A DNA stretch of 64,000 nt from an uncultured Clostridia bacterium (GTDB taxonomy: Bacteria > Bacillota > Clostridia > Christensenellales > UBA1242). The stretch lies in contig CANQDK010000001.1 in the NCBI GenBank assembly GCA_947591785.1, positions 1 through 64,000 on the forward strand, written 5' to 3'. Below, piece after piece: positions 51,845 to 60,509 of this stretch (its first letter is position 1; each line of letters opens with the position of its first letter). Both the position numbers and the translations under genes were made by a program. The notes below the pieces were generated by a model. The model had not been told where the DNA came from. It saw only the letters and a program-made list of their open reading frames with translations, and searched no databases.

Positions 51845-53065
51845 ATGCAATCGTTAAAAGAATTGTATAAAATTGGAAATGGACCGTCCAGTTCGCATAC
51901 TATGGGGCCAAAGAAAGCAACAGAAGTGTTTAGAGATAAGCATCGAGATGCAGACAAATTTAAAGTTATATTATATGGTTCATTGGCAAAGACTGGAAAA
52001 GGACACTTGACTGACTTTATTATCAAAAAAGCATTAGAAGGCTATCAAACAGAAATTAAGTTTGACACAAAGTTTAAATGCACAGTTCACCCCAACACTT
52101 TTGATATAATTGCATATAAAAACGATAAAGTTTTGGATATGTGGAGAGTATATTCAATTGGTGGAGGCTCTTTTAGAATTGAGGGTGAAAAAGAAACTTT
52201 AATAAAAGAAATTTACAAGCAAAAATCTTTTTTAGAAATCAGAGAATATTGCAAAAAAAACAATTTGGATTTATATGATTATGTTTGCAAATTTGAAGGA
52301 AAGAAAGAAATTTCTGAGTTCCTTTCTCAAATATGGGAAGTTATGCAACAATCAATTTTGAATGGCTTGAATGCTAAAGGAGTTATTCCTGGGAAATTAA
52401 AACTTAAAAGAAAAGCAAGAGAAGTTTTTGAAAATAAAACTGAACACGACATCGAGGACAAAACTAAAATTAGACTTTTAAGCAGTTACGCCTATGCAGT
52501 TGGAGAAGAAAATGCTTGTGGCGGAGTTATTGTGACTGCACCAACATGTGGGGCTTGCGGTGTTTTACCTGCTGTGCTTTACTATATGAAACAAAAGTAT
52601 AACATTCCTGATGAAAAAATTATTAAAGCACTTGCTGTTGCTGGGGTTATTGGAAATGTTGTTAAGTCTAATGCATCTATTAGTGGTGCTGAATGTGGGT
52701 GTCAAGCAGAGATTGGAACTGCTTGCTCAATGGCAGCAGGAGCAGTTGCCTATCTTCTCAATCTTGATATGGAAAGAATTGATAATTCTGCGGAAGTTGC
52801 AATGGAACATCACCTTGGACTGACTTGTGATCCAGTGTATGGCTATGTTCAAATTCCTTGTATTGAAAGAAATGCTGTTGCTGCAGTTCGTGCTGTCGAT
52901 TCAGCAATTCTTTCTTCAATGTTGAAAGAGGATTCTTTGGTGACATTTGATATGGTTGTCGATACAATGTATGAAACTGGAAAAGATTTATCAACGCACT
53001 ATAGAGAAACAAGCGAAGGTGGATTGGCTAAAAAATATTGCAATAACAAATTTTTTTGTGACTAG
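51845..53065 (+). CDS. sdaA: Iron-sulfur L-serine ammonia-lyase (single-chain)
   Basis: 'GPSSSHTMGPKKA', 'APTCGACGVLPAVLYYM', 'LTCDPVYGYVQIPCIERNA'; likely ATG 51845. Confidence 0.92.
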   Translation: MQSLKELYKIGNGPSSSHTMGPKKATEVFRDKHRDADKFKVILYGSLAKTGKGHLTDFIIKKALEGYQTEIKFDTKFKCTVHPNTFDIIAYKNDKVLDMWRVYSIGGGSFRIEGEKETLIKEIYKQKSFLEIREYCKKNNLDLYDYVCKFEGKKEISEFLSQIWEVMQQSILNGLNAKGVIPGKLKLKRKAREVFENKTEHDIEDKTKIRLLSSYAYAVGEENACGGVIVTAPTCGACGVLPAVLYYMKQKYNIPDEKIIKALAVAGVIGNVVKSNASISGAECGCQAEIGTACSMAAGAVAYLLNLDMERIDNSAEVAMEHHLGLTCDPVYGYVQIPCIERNAVAAVRAVDSAILSSMLKEDSLVTFDMVVDTMYETGKDLSTHYRETSEGGLAKKYCNNKFFCD

Positions 53066-53125
53066 TTTATGTGATTTAATTTACGTGATTATTACGTGAT
53101 TATTATGTGGTTAGTTTATGCGATT
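53066..53125 (+). repeat. Five imperfect 11-bp direct repeats (iteron-like)
   Basis: TTTATGTGATT 53066, TTTACGTGATT 53080, ATTACGTGATT 53091, ATTATGTGGTT 53102, TTTATGCGATT 53115. Confidence 0.65.
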
Positions 53126-53271
53126 AATTTGTGAATTTTAATTGGCGAAGTTGTTGGTGACAAAGCCTCAGAGTTTTATTATAATATTTTTGATGAAATT
53201 GAAATAAAAATAATTATAAAAATTTATATACCAATTTTATTAAATGTTGAGTGTGATTTTGAAATAAACGC

Positions 53272-53300
53272 TTGACATTTTTTTTATTTTATGTTATATT
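53272..53300 (+). promoter_or_regulatory. SigmaA promoter of the rpsF operon
   Basis: TTGACA - 17 nt - TATATT. Confidence 0.8.
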
Positions 53301-53302
53301 TG

Positions 53303-53366
53303 CTCAGCAGTAAAAATTACTGTCCTTGCTCTTGAAAAAAGAGCCAAAAGTCCAAAAGGAGGTAAA
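53303..53366 (+). promoter_or_regulatory. Structured rpsF leader (possible S6:S18 ribosomal leader)
   Basis: CAGTAA-AAA-TTACTG hairpin; GCTCTT-GAAA-AAGAGC hairpin; GTCCTT can pair with the SD AAGGA. Confidence 0.4.
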
Positions 53367-53369
53367 AAG

Positions 53370-53660
53370 ATGAACAAGTATGAACTTATGTTTATCGTTG
53401 CAAGCGATGTTGCCGAAGAAAAACGTGAAGAACTTATTGCAAAACAAAAAGCGTATGTTGAAGCACATAAAGGTAATGTTGAAGGCATCGAAAGAATTGG
53501 CATGAAAAAACTTGCTTATCCAATCAACTTCAAAAATGAAGGTTTTTATGTTTTAATGAACATTGAACTTCCTTCTCAAGAAGTTGATGCAATGAGCAAA
53601 CTCATGAACATCACTGATGGTATTGTTCGCCATATTTTTGTCAAAAAAATTGTTAAATAA
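53370..53660 (+). CDS. rpsF: 30S ribosomal protein S6
   Basis: 'NKYELMFIVASDV...VEGIERIGMKKLAYPINFKNEGFYVLMNIE'. Confidence 0.93.
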   Translation: MNKYELMFIVASDVAEEKREELIAKQKAYVEAHKGNVEGIERIGMKKLAYPINFKNEGFYVLMNIELPSQEVDAMSKLMNITDGIVRHIFVKKIVK

Positions 53661-53673
53661 GGGAGAAAGGTAA

Positions 53674-54108
53674 ATGAATAAAGTTGTTTTAATTGGAAAT
53701 TTGACAAGAGACCCAGAACTTCAAACCACAAATAGTGGTGTGTCAGTTTGTCGTTTTAGTTTGGCAGTTACAAGAAGATTTGCAAATTCTGACGGAGAAA
53801 GAGAAGCTGATTTTATTAATATTGTTGTTTGGAGAAACCAAGCAGAAAATTGCCATAAATATTTGAAAAAAGGCTCAAAGTGTGCTGTTATTGGCAGAAT
53901 TCAAACATCAAGCTATGATGCTCCAGATGGTTCAAAACGTTACACAACAGATGTTATTGCAGATGAAGTTGAATTTATCAACAACAACCGTAACGGAGGA
54001 GATGGAGATGGTATGACATATTCAAATGCAGAACCAACATCTTCCCAAAGCAAACCAAAACAGACTGCAGAACTTGAAGAAATTGATGATGAAAGTTTAC
54101 CTTTCTAA
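53674..54108 (+). CDS. ssb: Single-stranded DNA-binding protein
   Basis: 'MNKVVLIGNLTRDPELQTTNSGVSVCRFSLAVTR...FINIVVWRNQAENC', C-term acidic 'DDESLPF'. Confidence 0.96.
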   Translation: MNKVVLIGNLTRDPELQTTNSGVSVCRFSLAVTRRFANSDGEREADFINIVVWRNQAENCHKYLKKGSKCAVIGRIQTSSYDAPDGSKRYTTDVIADEVEFINNNRNGGDGDGMTYSNAEPTSSQSKPKQTAELEEIDDESLPF

Positions 54109-54194
54109 AAAGGTTTGAAAAATAAAAGTCGAGAGTTTTTTAAGAATTTATAAAATTCAAAGATGTAAACAAAAAAATAAAAAGGAATAATAAA

Positions 54195-54515
54195 ATGACA
54201 GAAGTCGAAGAAAAAATTGAGAAAAAAGCTGTTGAAAAGACAGAAAAAATTGAAAAAACGGAAAAAGTTGAAAGAGAAGACAGACCATCAAAAAAATTCC
54301 GTAAACCAGCAAAAAAGAAAGTTTGTGCTTTCTGTGTTGCAGGTGAAAAAACAATTGATTACAAAGATGTTGCTAAAATCAAAAAATATATCACAGAAAA
54401 TGGAAAGATTTTGCCAAGACGTCAGACAGGAGTTTGCTCTTATCATCAAAGAGAATTGTCAAACGCTATCAAAAGAGCAAGAAATATGGCTCTTCTTCCA
54501 TATATTGGTGAATAA
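54195..54515 (+). CDS. rpsR: 30S ribosomal protein S18 with Lys/Glu-rich N-terminal extension
   Basis: '[61 protein letters not shown]'. Confidence 0.94.
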   Translation: MTEVEEKIEKKAVEKTEKIEKTEKVEREDRPSKKFRKPAKKKVCAFCVAGEKTIDYKDVAKIKKYITENGKILPRRQTGVCSYHQRELSNAIKRARNMALLPYIGE

Positions 54516-54533
54516 TATAAAAGGAGAAAGAAA

Positions 54534-54740
54534 ATGAAAGAAAACATTCATCCAAACTATCATGAAGTGACTGTTGTTTGTGCATGTGGAAACACTTTCA
54601 AATCTGGCTCTTGTGCAAAGGGAGACACAATAAAGATTGATATTTGCAACAAATGCCACCCATTCTACACAGGCAAAAAGAAAGTTGTTGACAGCAGTGG
54701 AACAGTTGAAAACTTTAAGAAAAAATATGGACTTCAATAA
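54534..54740 (+). CDS. rpmE: 50S ribosomal protein L31 (zinc-binding, C+ form)
   Basis: '[26 protein letters not shown]...[31 protein letters not shown]'. Confidence 0.95.
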   Translation: MKENIHPNYHEVTVVCACGNTFKSGSCAKGDTIKIDICNKCHPFYTGKKKVVDSSGTVENFKKKYGLQ

Positions 54741-54792
54741 AAGAAAAATAATTATAAAAATGGTTATGATTCTTAATTGGTTCAAATTTAAT

Positions 54793-54822
54793 AAAAAAAT
54801 CGTGTATTTCACGATTTTTTTA
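54793..54822 (+). terminator. Terminator of the rpsF-ssb-rpsR-rpmE operon
   Basis: AAAAAAATCGTG-TATTT-CACGATTTTTTT. Confidence 0.85.
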
Positions 54823-54855
54823 TTTATTAAAAATTAAATATCAATTATAAAACAA

Positions 54856-55347
54856 TTATTTTCCAATATAATCCCTTCCAGAACCAACCTTAACAGTCGA
54901 ATTTATTTCAGAAGCGGTTTCCATAAATTTGCAACAAGCATTATCAATTTTATTTATAGATTCTTTTGGCAATTTTTTAGATTTGTTGAGAATGCTAGTT
55001 TTACTGAGTACGCTGTCCAACACTAAGTCACAATTTTCTTGTGTAAAGAATTTTTTTGGCAAAGTTTTGAGGGCATCAACAAAAGATTCGTTTTCATTAT
55101 AGAGAATATTTGAATAAATTTTTCTGCTGATTGCTTCAATAAATGCACCTGTAATGTCTTGTTCTGTGACCATTTGTCCTTGTTTCTTATTAAAATTTGC
55201 AAAAAGCATGGCATCAGATGTTCCGTCTATTTTGATTCCACTATAAAATGTGTAACTAACCATGTCGCCTTTGTTTGCTTTATCATAAATAAAATTTGAC
55301 CATAAGCCATCTGCCCAAACTTTATAAGTTTCGTTTCCAATTTGCAT
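54856..55347 (-). CDS. Hypothetical protein
   Basis: 163-aa ORF, GGAG SD on the minus strand; no family recognised. Confidence 0.6.
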   Translation of the reverse strand: MQIGNETYKVWADGLWSNFIYDKANKGDMVSYTFYSGIKIDGTSDAMLFANFNKKQGQMVTEQDITGAFIEAISRKIYSNILYNENESFVDALKTLPKKFFTQENCDLVLDSVLSKTSILNKSKKLPKESINKIDNACCKFMETASEINSTVKVGSGRDYIGK

Positions 55348-55464
55348 GTTTTTGTTCTCCTTTTTTTTTAATACTATTTTTATTTTAATTTTAACATAAA
55401 ATTCTCAAACTGTCAAGAATTTACTTTAAAAACTTATTTTTATAATTATAATAAACAAAAATGT

Positions 55465-57279
55465 TTGAAAAATAATAAAATGTTCAAAATTGTTTATATG
55501 GAAAAGATTATATTTCCAATATCAAATGGAATTGTTCTACAAAGTGAAAATAAAAAAGTTGTTGCAACAGTTTCTGGTGATGGAAATAAAAAACTTGTCA
55601 GTTTTAAAGATAAAAATAAGGTGATATTTTTTAATTTTCCTTTTTTGCGAGGAATACAATATTTTTTCTGCGGATTATTTGCATTGTTAAAAAGTTTATT
55701 CTTTTCTTATGCCATAAATGACAAAAATTGCTTTGATAAAAATTCTAAAAATATTGAGCAAACAAAATCTAAAAAGAAAAATAAATTAAAACAAAAAAAG
55801 TTAAAAATTAATGAAAAAATGCAAAAAATTATTAAAAAAAATGCAAAAAACAGCATTTTTAATATTTTTTTTATATTTTTAGGAATTTTATTTGCAGCAA
55901 TTTTTATAGGTTTTATTCCAGGAAAAATTGCATATTTAATTGTAGATTTTAGAGGAAAAACGATTTTAAGAAATTTCATTGTTATGCTTTTTAAAGAAAT
56001 ATTTTTTATAATTTTTATTTTGTTTTTAAGGATTTTTCCTTCTTTTTGCGAATTTCTACGATTTAATCGTGCAGGTGATATAGTGTTGTTTTTAGGAGAA
56101 AAATTAAAAAAACAAAAATGTCCCGCAAGAGCAACTAATTTCCTGAATTTTTTTGTTTTTGTTTTTATTTTAGATTTTGCTATGGTATCATTGATAGGAG
56201 CAAGTTTTGGTTTCGTGTTAAATCTTCTTTTACATTTTGCCATTTTTGTTTTCTGCGTAAGTTTTGGCTATGAAATATTATTGCTTTTAGATAGGTTTAA
56301 TTTAACACGAAATCTTGCTTATATAACAGCAATTTTGGTTTATGAAAAGCCATCAACAACTCATTTAGAAACTGCTTACATTGGGTGGACAGAAATAAAT
56401 TTGTTGTTGACTCAAAAGGATAGGGAATTTATGGATAATTCAAATAGAGCTTTTAGTGTGGTTTATAGTGAAGTTCGTGAACGCTTATTGTCAGCAGGAG
56501 TGAGTGACAAAAGTGAAACGGATTGGCTTATTGCAACAATTTTGGGAAAGAACAGAGCTGAAATCAAACTTGTTTCGTCCGTTACAGAAAAACAGTATCA
56601 GGACATTATGAAGGCAACAGCAAGACGAGCTAAAGGTGAAAGTTTGGACAATATTTTTGGATATACGGAATTCTATGGATTAAGATTTGATGTAAACAAA
56701 AAAGTCTTGACTCCAAGAATGGAAACCGAAATTTTAGTTGAAAATGTGCTAAAAATTGCAAAAACTTATAAAAAACCTGAGATTTTAGATATTGGCACAG
56801 GCTCTGGAGCAATTGCTATTGCTGTTGCAAAAAATTGCAATGCTTCTGTGACGGCTGTTGATATAAGTAAATCTGCACTTACAACAGCTCAGCAAAATGC
56901 GAAAAAAAATGATGTAAAAATTGAGTTTTTACATTCAAATTTGTTTGAGGGCTTGAAAAGAAAACGAAAGTTTGATATAATTGTCTCAAATCCACCTTAT
57001 ATCAGAAGTGATGAAATAAAAAATTTAGATAAAAATGTTCGTGAATGCGATCCACTTCTGGCTTTAGATGGAGGTGAAGATGGGCTTGATTATTACAGAC
57101 AAATTATTCCAGCATCTCTTAAAAGATTGACTAATGGCGGTTTTTTGATGTTTGAAATTGGCAAAGGGCAAGGAGCGGCTGTTAGAAAAATTATGCGAGA
57201 AAATGGTTTTGAAGAAATTAAAACCGTGAAAGATTATAATAAAATTGAAAGAATTGTTTTTGGAAAATTTACAAAATAA
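55465..57279 (+). CDS. prmC: Fusion of DUF1385 (YqhQ-like) membrane domain with PrmC release-factor glutamine methyltransferase
   Basis: N-term 'NGIVLQSENKKVVATV...FPFLRGIQYFFCGLFALLKSLFFS' DUF1385-like; C-term 'DIGTGSGAIAIAVA', 'FDIIVSNPPYIRSDE' PrmC NPPY motif. Start codon uncertain (TTG 55465, ATG 55480 or 55498). Confidence 0.85.
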   Translation: MKNNKMFKIVYMEKIIFPISNGIVLQSENKKVVATVSGDGNKKLVSFKDKNKVIFFNFPFLRGIQYFFCGLFALLKSLFFSYAINDKNCFDKNSKNIEQTKSKKKNKLKQKKLKINEKMQKIIKKNAKNSIFNIFFIFLGILFAAIFIGFIPGKIAYLIVDFRGKTILRNFIVMLFKEIFFIIFILFLRIFPSFCEFLRFNRAGDIVLFLGEKLKKQKCPARATNFLNFFVFVFILDFAMVSLIGASFGFVLNLLLHFAIFVFCVSFGYEILLLLDRFNLTRNLAYITAILVYEKPSTTHLETAYIGWTEINLLLTQKDREFMDNSNRAFSVVYSEVRERLLSAGVSDKSETDWLIATILGKNRAEIKLVSSVTEKQYQDIMKATARRAKGESLDNIFGYTEFYGLRFDVNKKVLTPRMETEILVENVLKIAKTYKKPEILDIGTGSGAIAIAVAKNCNASVTAVDISKSALTTAQQNAKKNDVKIEFLHSNLFEGLKRKRKFDIIVSNPPYIRSDEIKNLDKNVRECDPLLALDGGEDGLDYYRQIIPASLKRLTNGGFLMFEIGKGQGAAVRKIMRENGFEEIKTVKDYNKIERIVFGKFTK

Positions 57280-57303
57280 AAATTATTTATAGAGTGGTGT
57301 AAT

Positions 57304-58395
57304 GTGGAAAATATTGGGAAAATTTATTTACAAAAAACAGAAAAGTCTAAACAGAGATTTGACGAATTAACAAATCTTATTTCAAAACCAGAAATTTTGG
57401 CTGATAATCGTGAGTGGAAAAAACTTGTGAAAGAAAGAAATTCTTTGGAAGCACTTGCTGATGCACACTCAGCTCTTGAGAAACTGGTGTTAAATCTTGA
57501 AGGCTGTGAAAATGATGTTTTAAACGAAAAAGACGATGAAATGAAAGCCATGTTTCAAGATGAAATTGCCGATTTAAAAGAAAAAATAACAGAAAAAGTT
57601 GATGAAATTAAGGTTTTATTGCTTCCAAAAGACGATAACGATGAAAATAATGCTATATTGGAAATTCGTTCTGCAGCAGGTGGAGAGGAAAGTGCTTTAT
57701 TTGCTTTGGAACTTTGCAGAATGTATTCTCATTACGCAGAAAAAAAAGGTTGGAAAGTGGAATATATTGATATGACAGAAACTGAAATCGGTGGAGTCAA
57801 GGAAGCAACTTTGATGTTGAAAGGACGTGGTGCATATCAACGTATGAAATATGAAAGTGGTGTGCATAGAGTTCAACGTGTTCCAGAAACAGAAAGTCAA
57901 GGCAGAATCCACACATCTACAGCAACAGTTGCTGTTCTTCCAGAAGTTGAAGATGTTGATTTTGAAATTTTAGATAAAGATATTAGAATTGATACATACC
58001 ATTCTGGTGGTGCAGGTGGTCAAAATGTCAACAAAGTTGAAACTGCAATAAGAATAACATATTTACCACTTAATATTGTGGTGACATGTCAAGATGAGCG
58101 TTCACAACTTAAAAACAAGGAAAAAGCATTTAATATTTTAAAAGCGAAACTTTATGATTATTATGAAGAACAAAAAATGAGTGAGTATGATGCAAACAGA
58201 AAAGCACAAGTTGGCAGAGGAAACAGAAATGAACGTATTAGAACATATAATTATCCGCAAGGCCGTGTGACAGATCATCGAACAAATTTATCATCGTATG
58301 ATTTGCCTGGGGTTTTGAATGGAAATTTAGACGAATTTATTGATGCTATGATTTTGAAAGAAAGAGAAGAACTTTTACAAAATTTTGGAGAATAA
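57304..58395 (+). CDS. prfA: Peptide chain release factor 1
   Basis: 'EIRSAAGGEESALFA', 'HRVQRVPETESQGRIHTSTATVAVLPE', 'DTYHSGGAGGQNVNKVETAIRITYLP'. Confidence 0.96.
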   Translation: MENIGKIYLQKTEKSKQRFDELTNLISKPEILADNREWKKLVKERNSLEALADAHSALEKLVLNLEGCENDVLNEKDDEMKAMFQDEIADLKEKITEKVDEIKVLLLPKDDNDENNAILEIRSAAGGEESALFALELCRMYSHYAEKKGWKVEYIDMTETEIGGVKEATLMLKGRGAYQRMKYESGVHRVQRVPETESQGRIHTSTATVAVLPEVEDVDFEILDKDIRIDTYHSGGAGGQNVNKVETAIRITYLPLNIVVTCQDERSQLKNKEKAFNILKAKLYDYYEEQKMSEYDANRKAQVGRGNRNERIRTYNYPQGRVTDHRTNLSSYDLPGVLNGNLDEFIDAMILKEREELLQNFGE

Positions 58396-58399
58396 TTAA

Positions 58400-58427
58400 A
58401 AAAAACATATCTTGCGATATGTTTTTT
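58400..58427. terminator. Terminator between prfA and convergent ORF
   Basis: AAAAAACATATC-TTGC-GATATGTTTTTT. Confidence 0.8.
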
Positions 58428-58767
58428 AATTTTTGCCATAAGTTTTTGAAATTCCTGAAAAGAATTCGTTTTCCATTTCCTTCTTGTCTTTTTCAAATTC
58501 TCCATTGGCAGCTTTTGTAAGGGCATATAATTGTGATTCCTTAGAAAGTTTGTTTATTTCAACATAAGGGTTTCCAGGCAAAGAATATATATAGGCCATT
58601 GTTGCTTCAGTTCTTTCTTTTATAGGTGGAAAATTTGTTTTTGAAAAATTTGCTTTTACAAACATAGTAGCATTTTCTTCACTGATTAGAGAAAGAAGAA
58701 GTTGTTCGTATTGAACCTTTATTACCTCATCTCTAGTCAATTTTTTGTTTTTAAACCATTGTTCCAT
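58426..58767 (-). CDS. Hypothetical protein
   Basis: ORF with AGGAGG SD upstream of MEQWFKNKK; no family recognised. Confidence 0.6.
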   Translation of the reverse strand: MEQWFKNKKLTRDEVIKVQYEQLLLSLISEENATMFVKANFSKTNFPPIKERTEATMAYIYSLPGNPYVEINKLSKESQLYALTKAANGEFEKDKKEMENEFFSGISKTYGKN

Positions 58768-59045
58768 AATAATCCTCCTAAAAAACATTTATTTTTTTTT
58801 GCCCTTTGAATTTTGCGAGTTTTTGTTTGCATATTTTTAATATTTTTGTTTGATAATTTATTTCTATTTCAACTAAATCAATTACATTATACCATTAGAA
58901 TGTGAAGTTGTCAATGGCCTTAAAAGATAGATTTTTGCTTAAAAAAATGCAAAAATGCTTATTTATTTCAATATTTTTTGTGTTTTTTTTAATTTTTTGA
59001 CTTAATCAAATGATTTGTGGTGGGTGAAAAAAAATTTTTTTCGTA

Positions 59046-59077
59046 AAAAAAGTTTGCTTTTAAAGAGCAAACTCCTT
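59046..59077 (-). terminator. Terminator of the small Asn-rich ORF
   Basis: Minus strand GAGTTTGCTCTTTAAAAGCAAACTTTTTTTACG. Confidence 0.6.
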
Positions 59078-59110
59078 TTTTATAGAATTTATTAAATCGT
59101 ATTTTTTATT

Positions 59111-59299
59111 TTAGCCTAAAACATTGTTTCTAAAACAGCCACAACCTGATGTTGACACAAAATTATTATTATTATTGTTGTTTGTATTTGACAGTCCAAG
59201 CAACAATAAAAGCAAAATGTTTGTGTTTGTTGCAAGATTTGTATCATTATTTGAACTCAAAACAGAAAGTAAAAACACCCATAAAAATTCTTGTGACAT
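59111..59299 (-). CDS. Small (62 aa) membrane protein with Asn tract and Cys-rich C-terminus
   Basis: Strong SD AAAGGAGG 6-8 nt before ATG; hydrophobic 'FLWVFLLSVL' and 'ILLLLLLGL', 'NTNNNNNNN', 'GCGCFRNN'; own terminator. Confidence 0.6.
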   Translation of the reverse strand: MSQEFLWVFLLSVLSSNNDTNLATNTNILLLLLLGLSNTNNNNNNNFVSTSGCGCFRNNVLG

Positions 59300-59457
59300 T
59301 GAAAAATCCTCCTTTCAACATAAAATTACAATTTAAGTCAAAAAACAACAAAACAATTTTTGACTTATTTATCATTGGTGTTTTATTCTTCTTTTGTGTT
59401 CTGTGTTCAATTTTTATTATGACATAACGAGAAAAAATGTCACAAAAGGAGATTAAA

Positions 59458-59793
59458 ATGAACAAACTTATAAGAATCTCAGAAAGAAACAAATTTGAAG
59501 TGCAAGAATTGTTGCCAAACGATTCATGTGCGAATCGACTTTCGTTATACTTTCAAAATTTTTCCGACTCAACGCGTATCAAAATTTTATCAGCCTTGTC
59601 AATTAAGGATTTGTGCGTAAATGATTTGTCAAAAATATTGGGAATAAATCAAACCACAATCTCTCATCAGTTAAAAATTTTAAAAGGACAAGATTTGATA
59701 GATTTTAAGCGAGAAGGTAAAGTTTTGATTTATCGCATAAAATCACCTTGTGTCAACGATATAATGATGTATGCTGTAAGAGAAATTCGTTAA
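59458..59793 (+). CDS. ArsR/SmtB-family transcriptional regulator
   Basis: 'DSTRIKILSALSIKDLCVNDLSKILGINQTTISHQLKILKGQDLIDFKREGKVLIYRI'; SD AAAGGAG before ATG 59458. Confidence 0.9.
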   Translation: MNKLIRISERNKFEVQELLPNDSCANRLSLYFQNFSDSTRIKILSALSIKDLCVNDLSKILGINQTTISHQLKILKGQDLIDFKREGKVLIYRIKSPCVNDIMMYAVREIR

Positions 59794-59823
59794 ATTTTGT
59801 CATTCATTCAAAATGAAAATCGC

Positions 59824-59852
59824 TTGACAAGAGTCTTTAAAAAAAGTAAAAT
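59824..59852 (+). promoter_or_regulatory. SigmaA promoter immediately upstream of queH
   Basis: TTGACA - 17 nt - TAAAAT; predicted TSS ~59859, 4 nt before the ATG at 59863. Confidence 0.65.
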
Positions 59853-59862
59853 AAAAACTGCT

Positions 59863-60414
59863 ATGAAAAATCTTTTACTTCATTCATGTTGCGGGCCTTG
59901 TTCAACAGTTGTCATTGAACGTTTGAAAGAACGTTTTAATGTCACAATTTTTTATTATAATCCAAATATAGAACCCTTTGAAGAATATGAAAGAAGAAAA
60001 ACTGAACAAAAAAAAGTTTGTGAATTTTGGGGTGTTAACATTATTGATGGCGATTATGACAACAGCAAATGGAGAGATTGTGTTTCAAGTCTTAAAGATG
60101 AACCTGAAGGTGGAGTAAGATGTGAAAAATGTTTTGTTTTTCGTCTAAAAAAGACTGCTCAAAAGGCCAAAGAACTCGGTTTTGATGTTTTTGCCACAAC
60201 ACTTTCAGTCAGTCCACATAAAAACTCAAATGTGATTAACGCTGTTGGAGAAATGATTGCAAAAGAGGAAAATATTGAGTTTTTGCAAGAAAATTTTAAA
60301 AAACAGAATGGCTATTTAAGAAGCATACAAATTTCAAAAGATTTAAACCTTTATAGGCAGAACTATTGTGGGTGTGAATTTTCTAATTGGAATTTGAAAA
60401 AGAAAGATTTATAA
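59863..60414 (+). CDS. queH: Epoxyqueuosine reductase QueH (DUF208)
   Basis: 'LLHSCCGPCSTVVIERL', 'YNPNIEPFEEYERRK', 'GGVRCEKCFVFRL', 'QNYCGCEFS'. Confidence 0.9.
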   Translation: MKNLLLHSCCGPCSTVVIERLKERFNVTIFYYNPNIEPFEEYERRKTEQKKVCEFWGVNIIDGDYDNSKWRDCVSSLKDEPEGGVRCEKCFVFRLKKTAQKAKELGFDVFATTLSVSPHKNSNVINAVGEMIAKEENIEFLQENFKKQNGYLRSIQISKDLNLYRQNYCGCEFSNWNLKKKDL

Positions 60415-60509
60415 ATTCTTAAAAAAACAGCAAAATTTTTGAGAAAATGAGAAATTCAAACTTTTAAATTAGAAAAATCAGACTTTGATAAATAATTTTT
60501 AGAGGGGTT

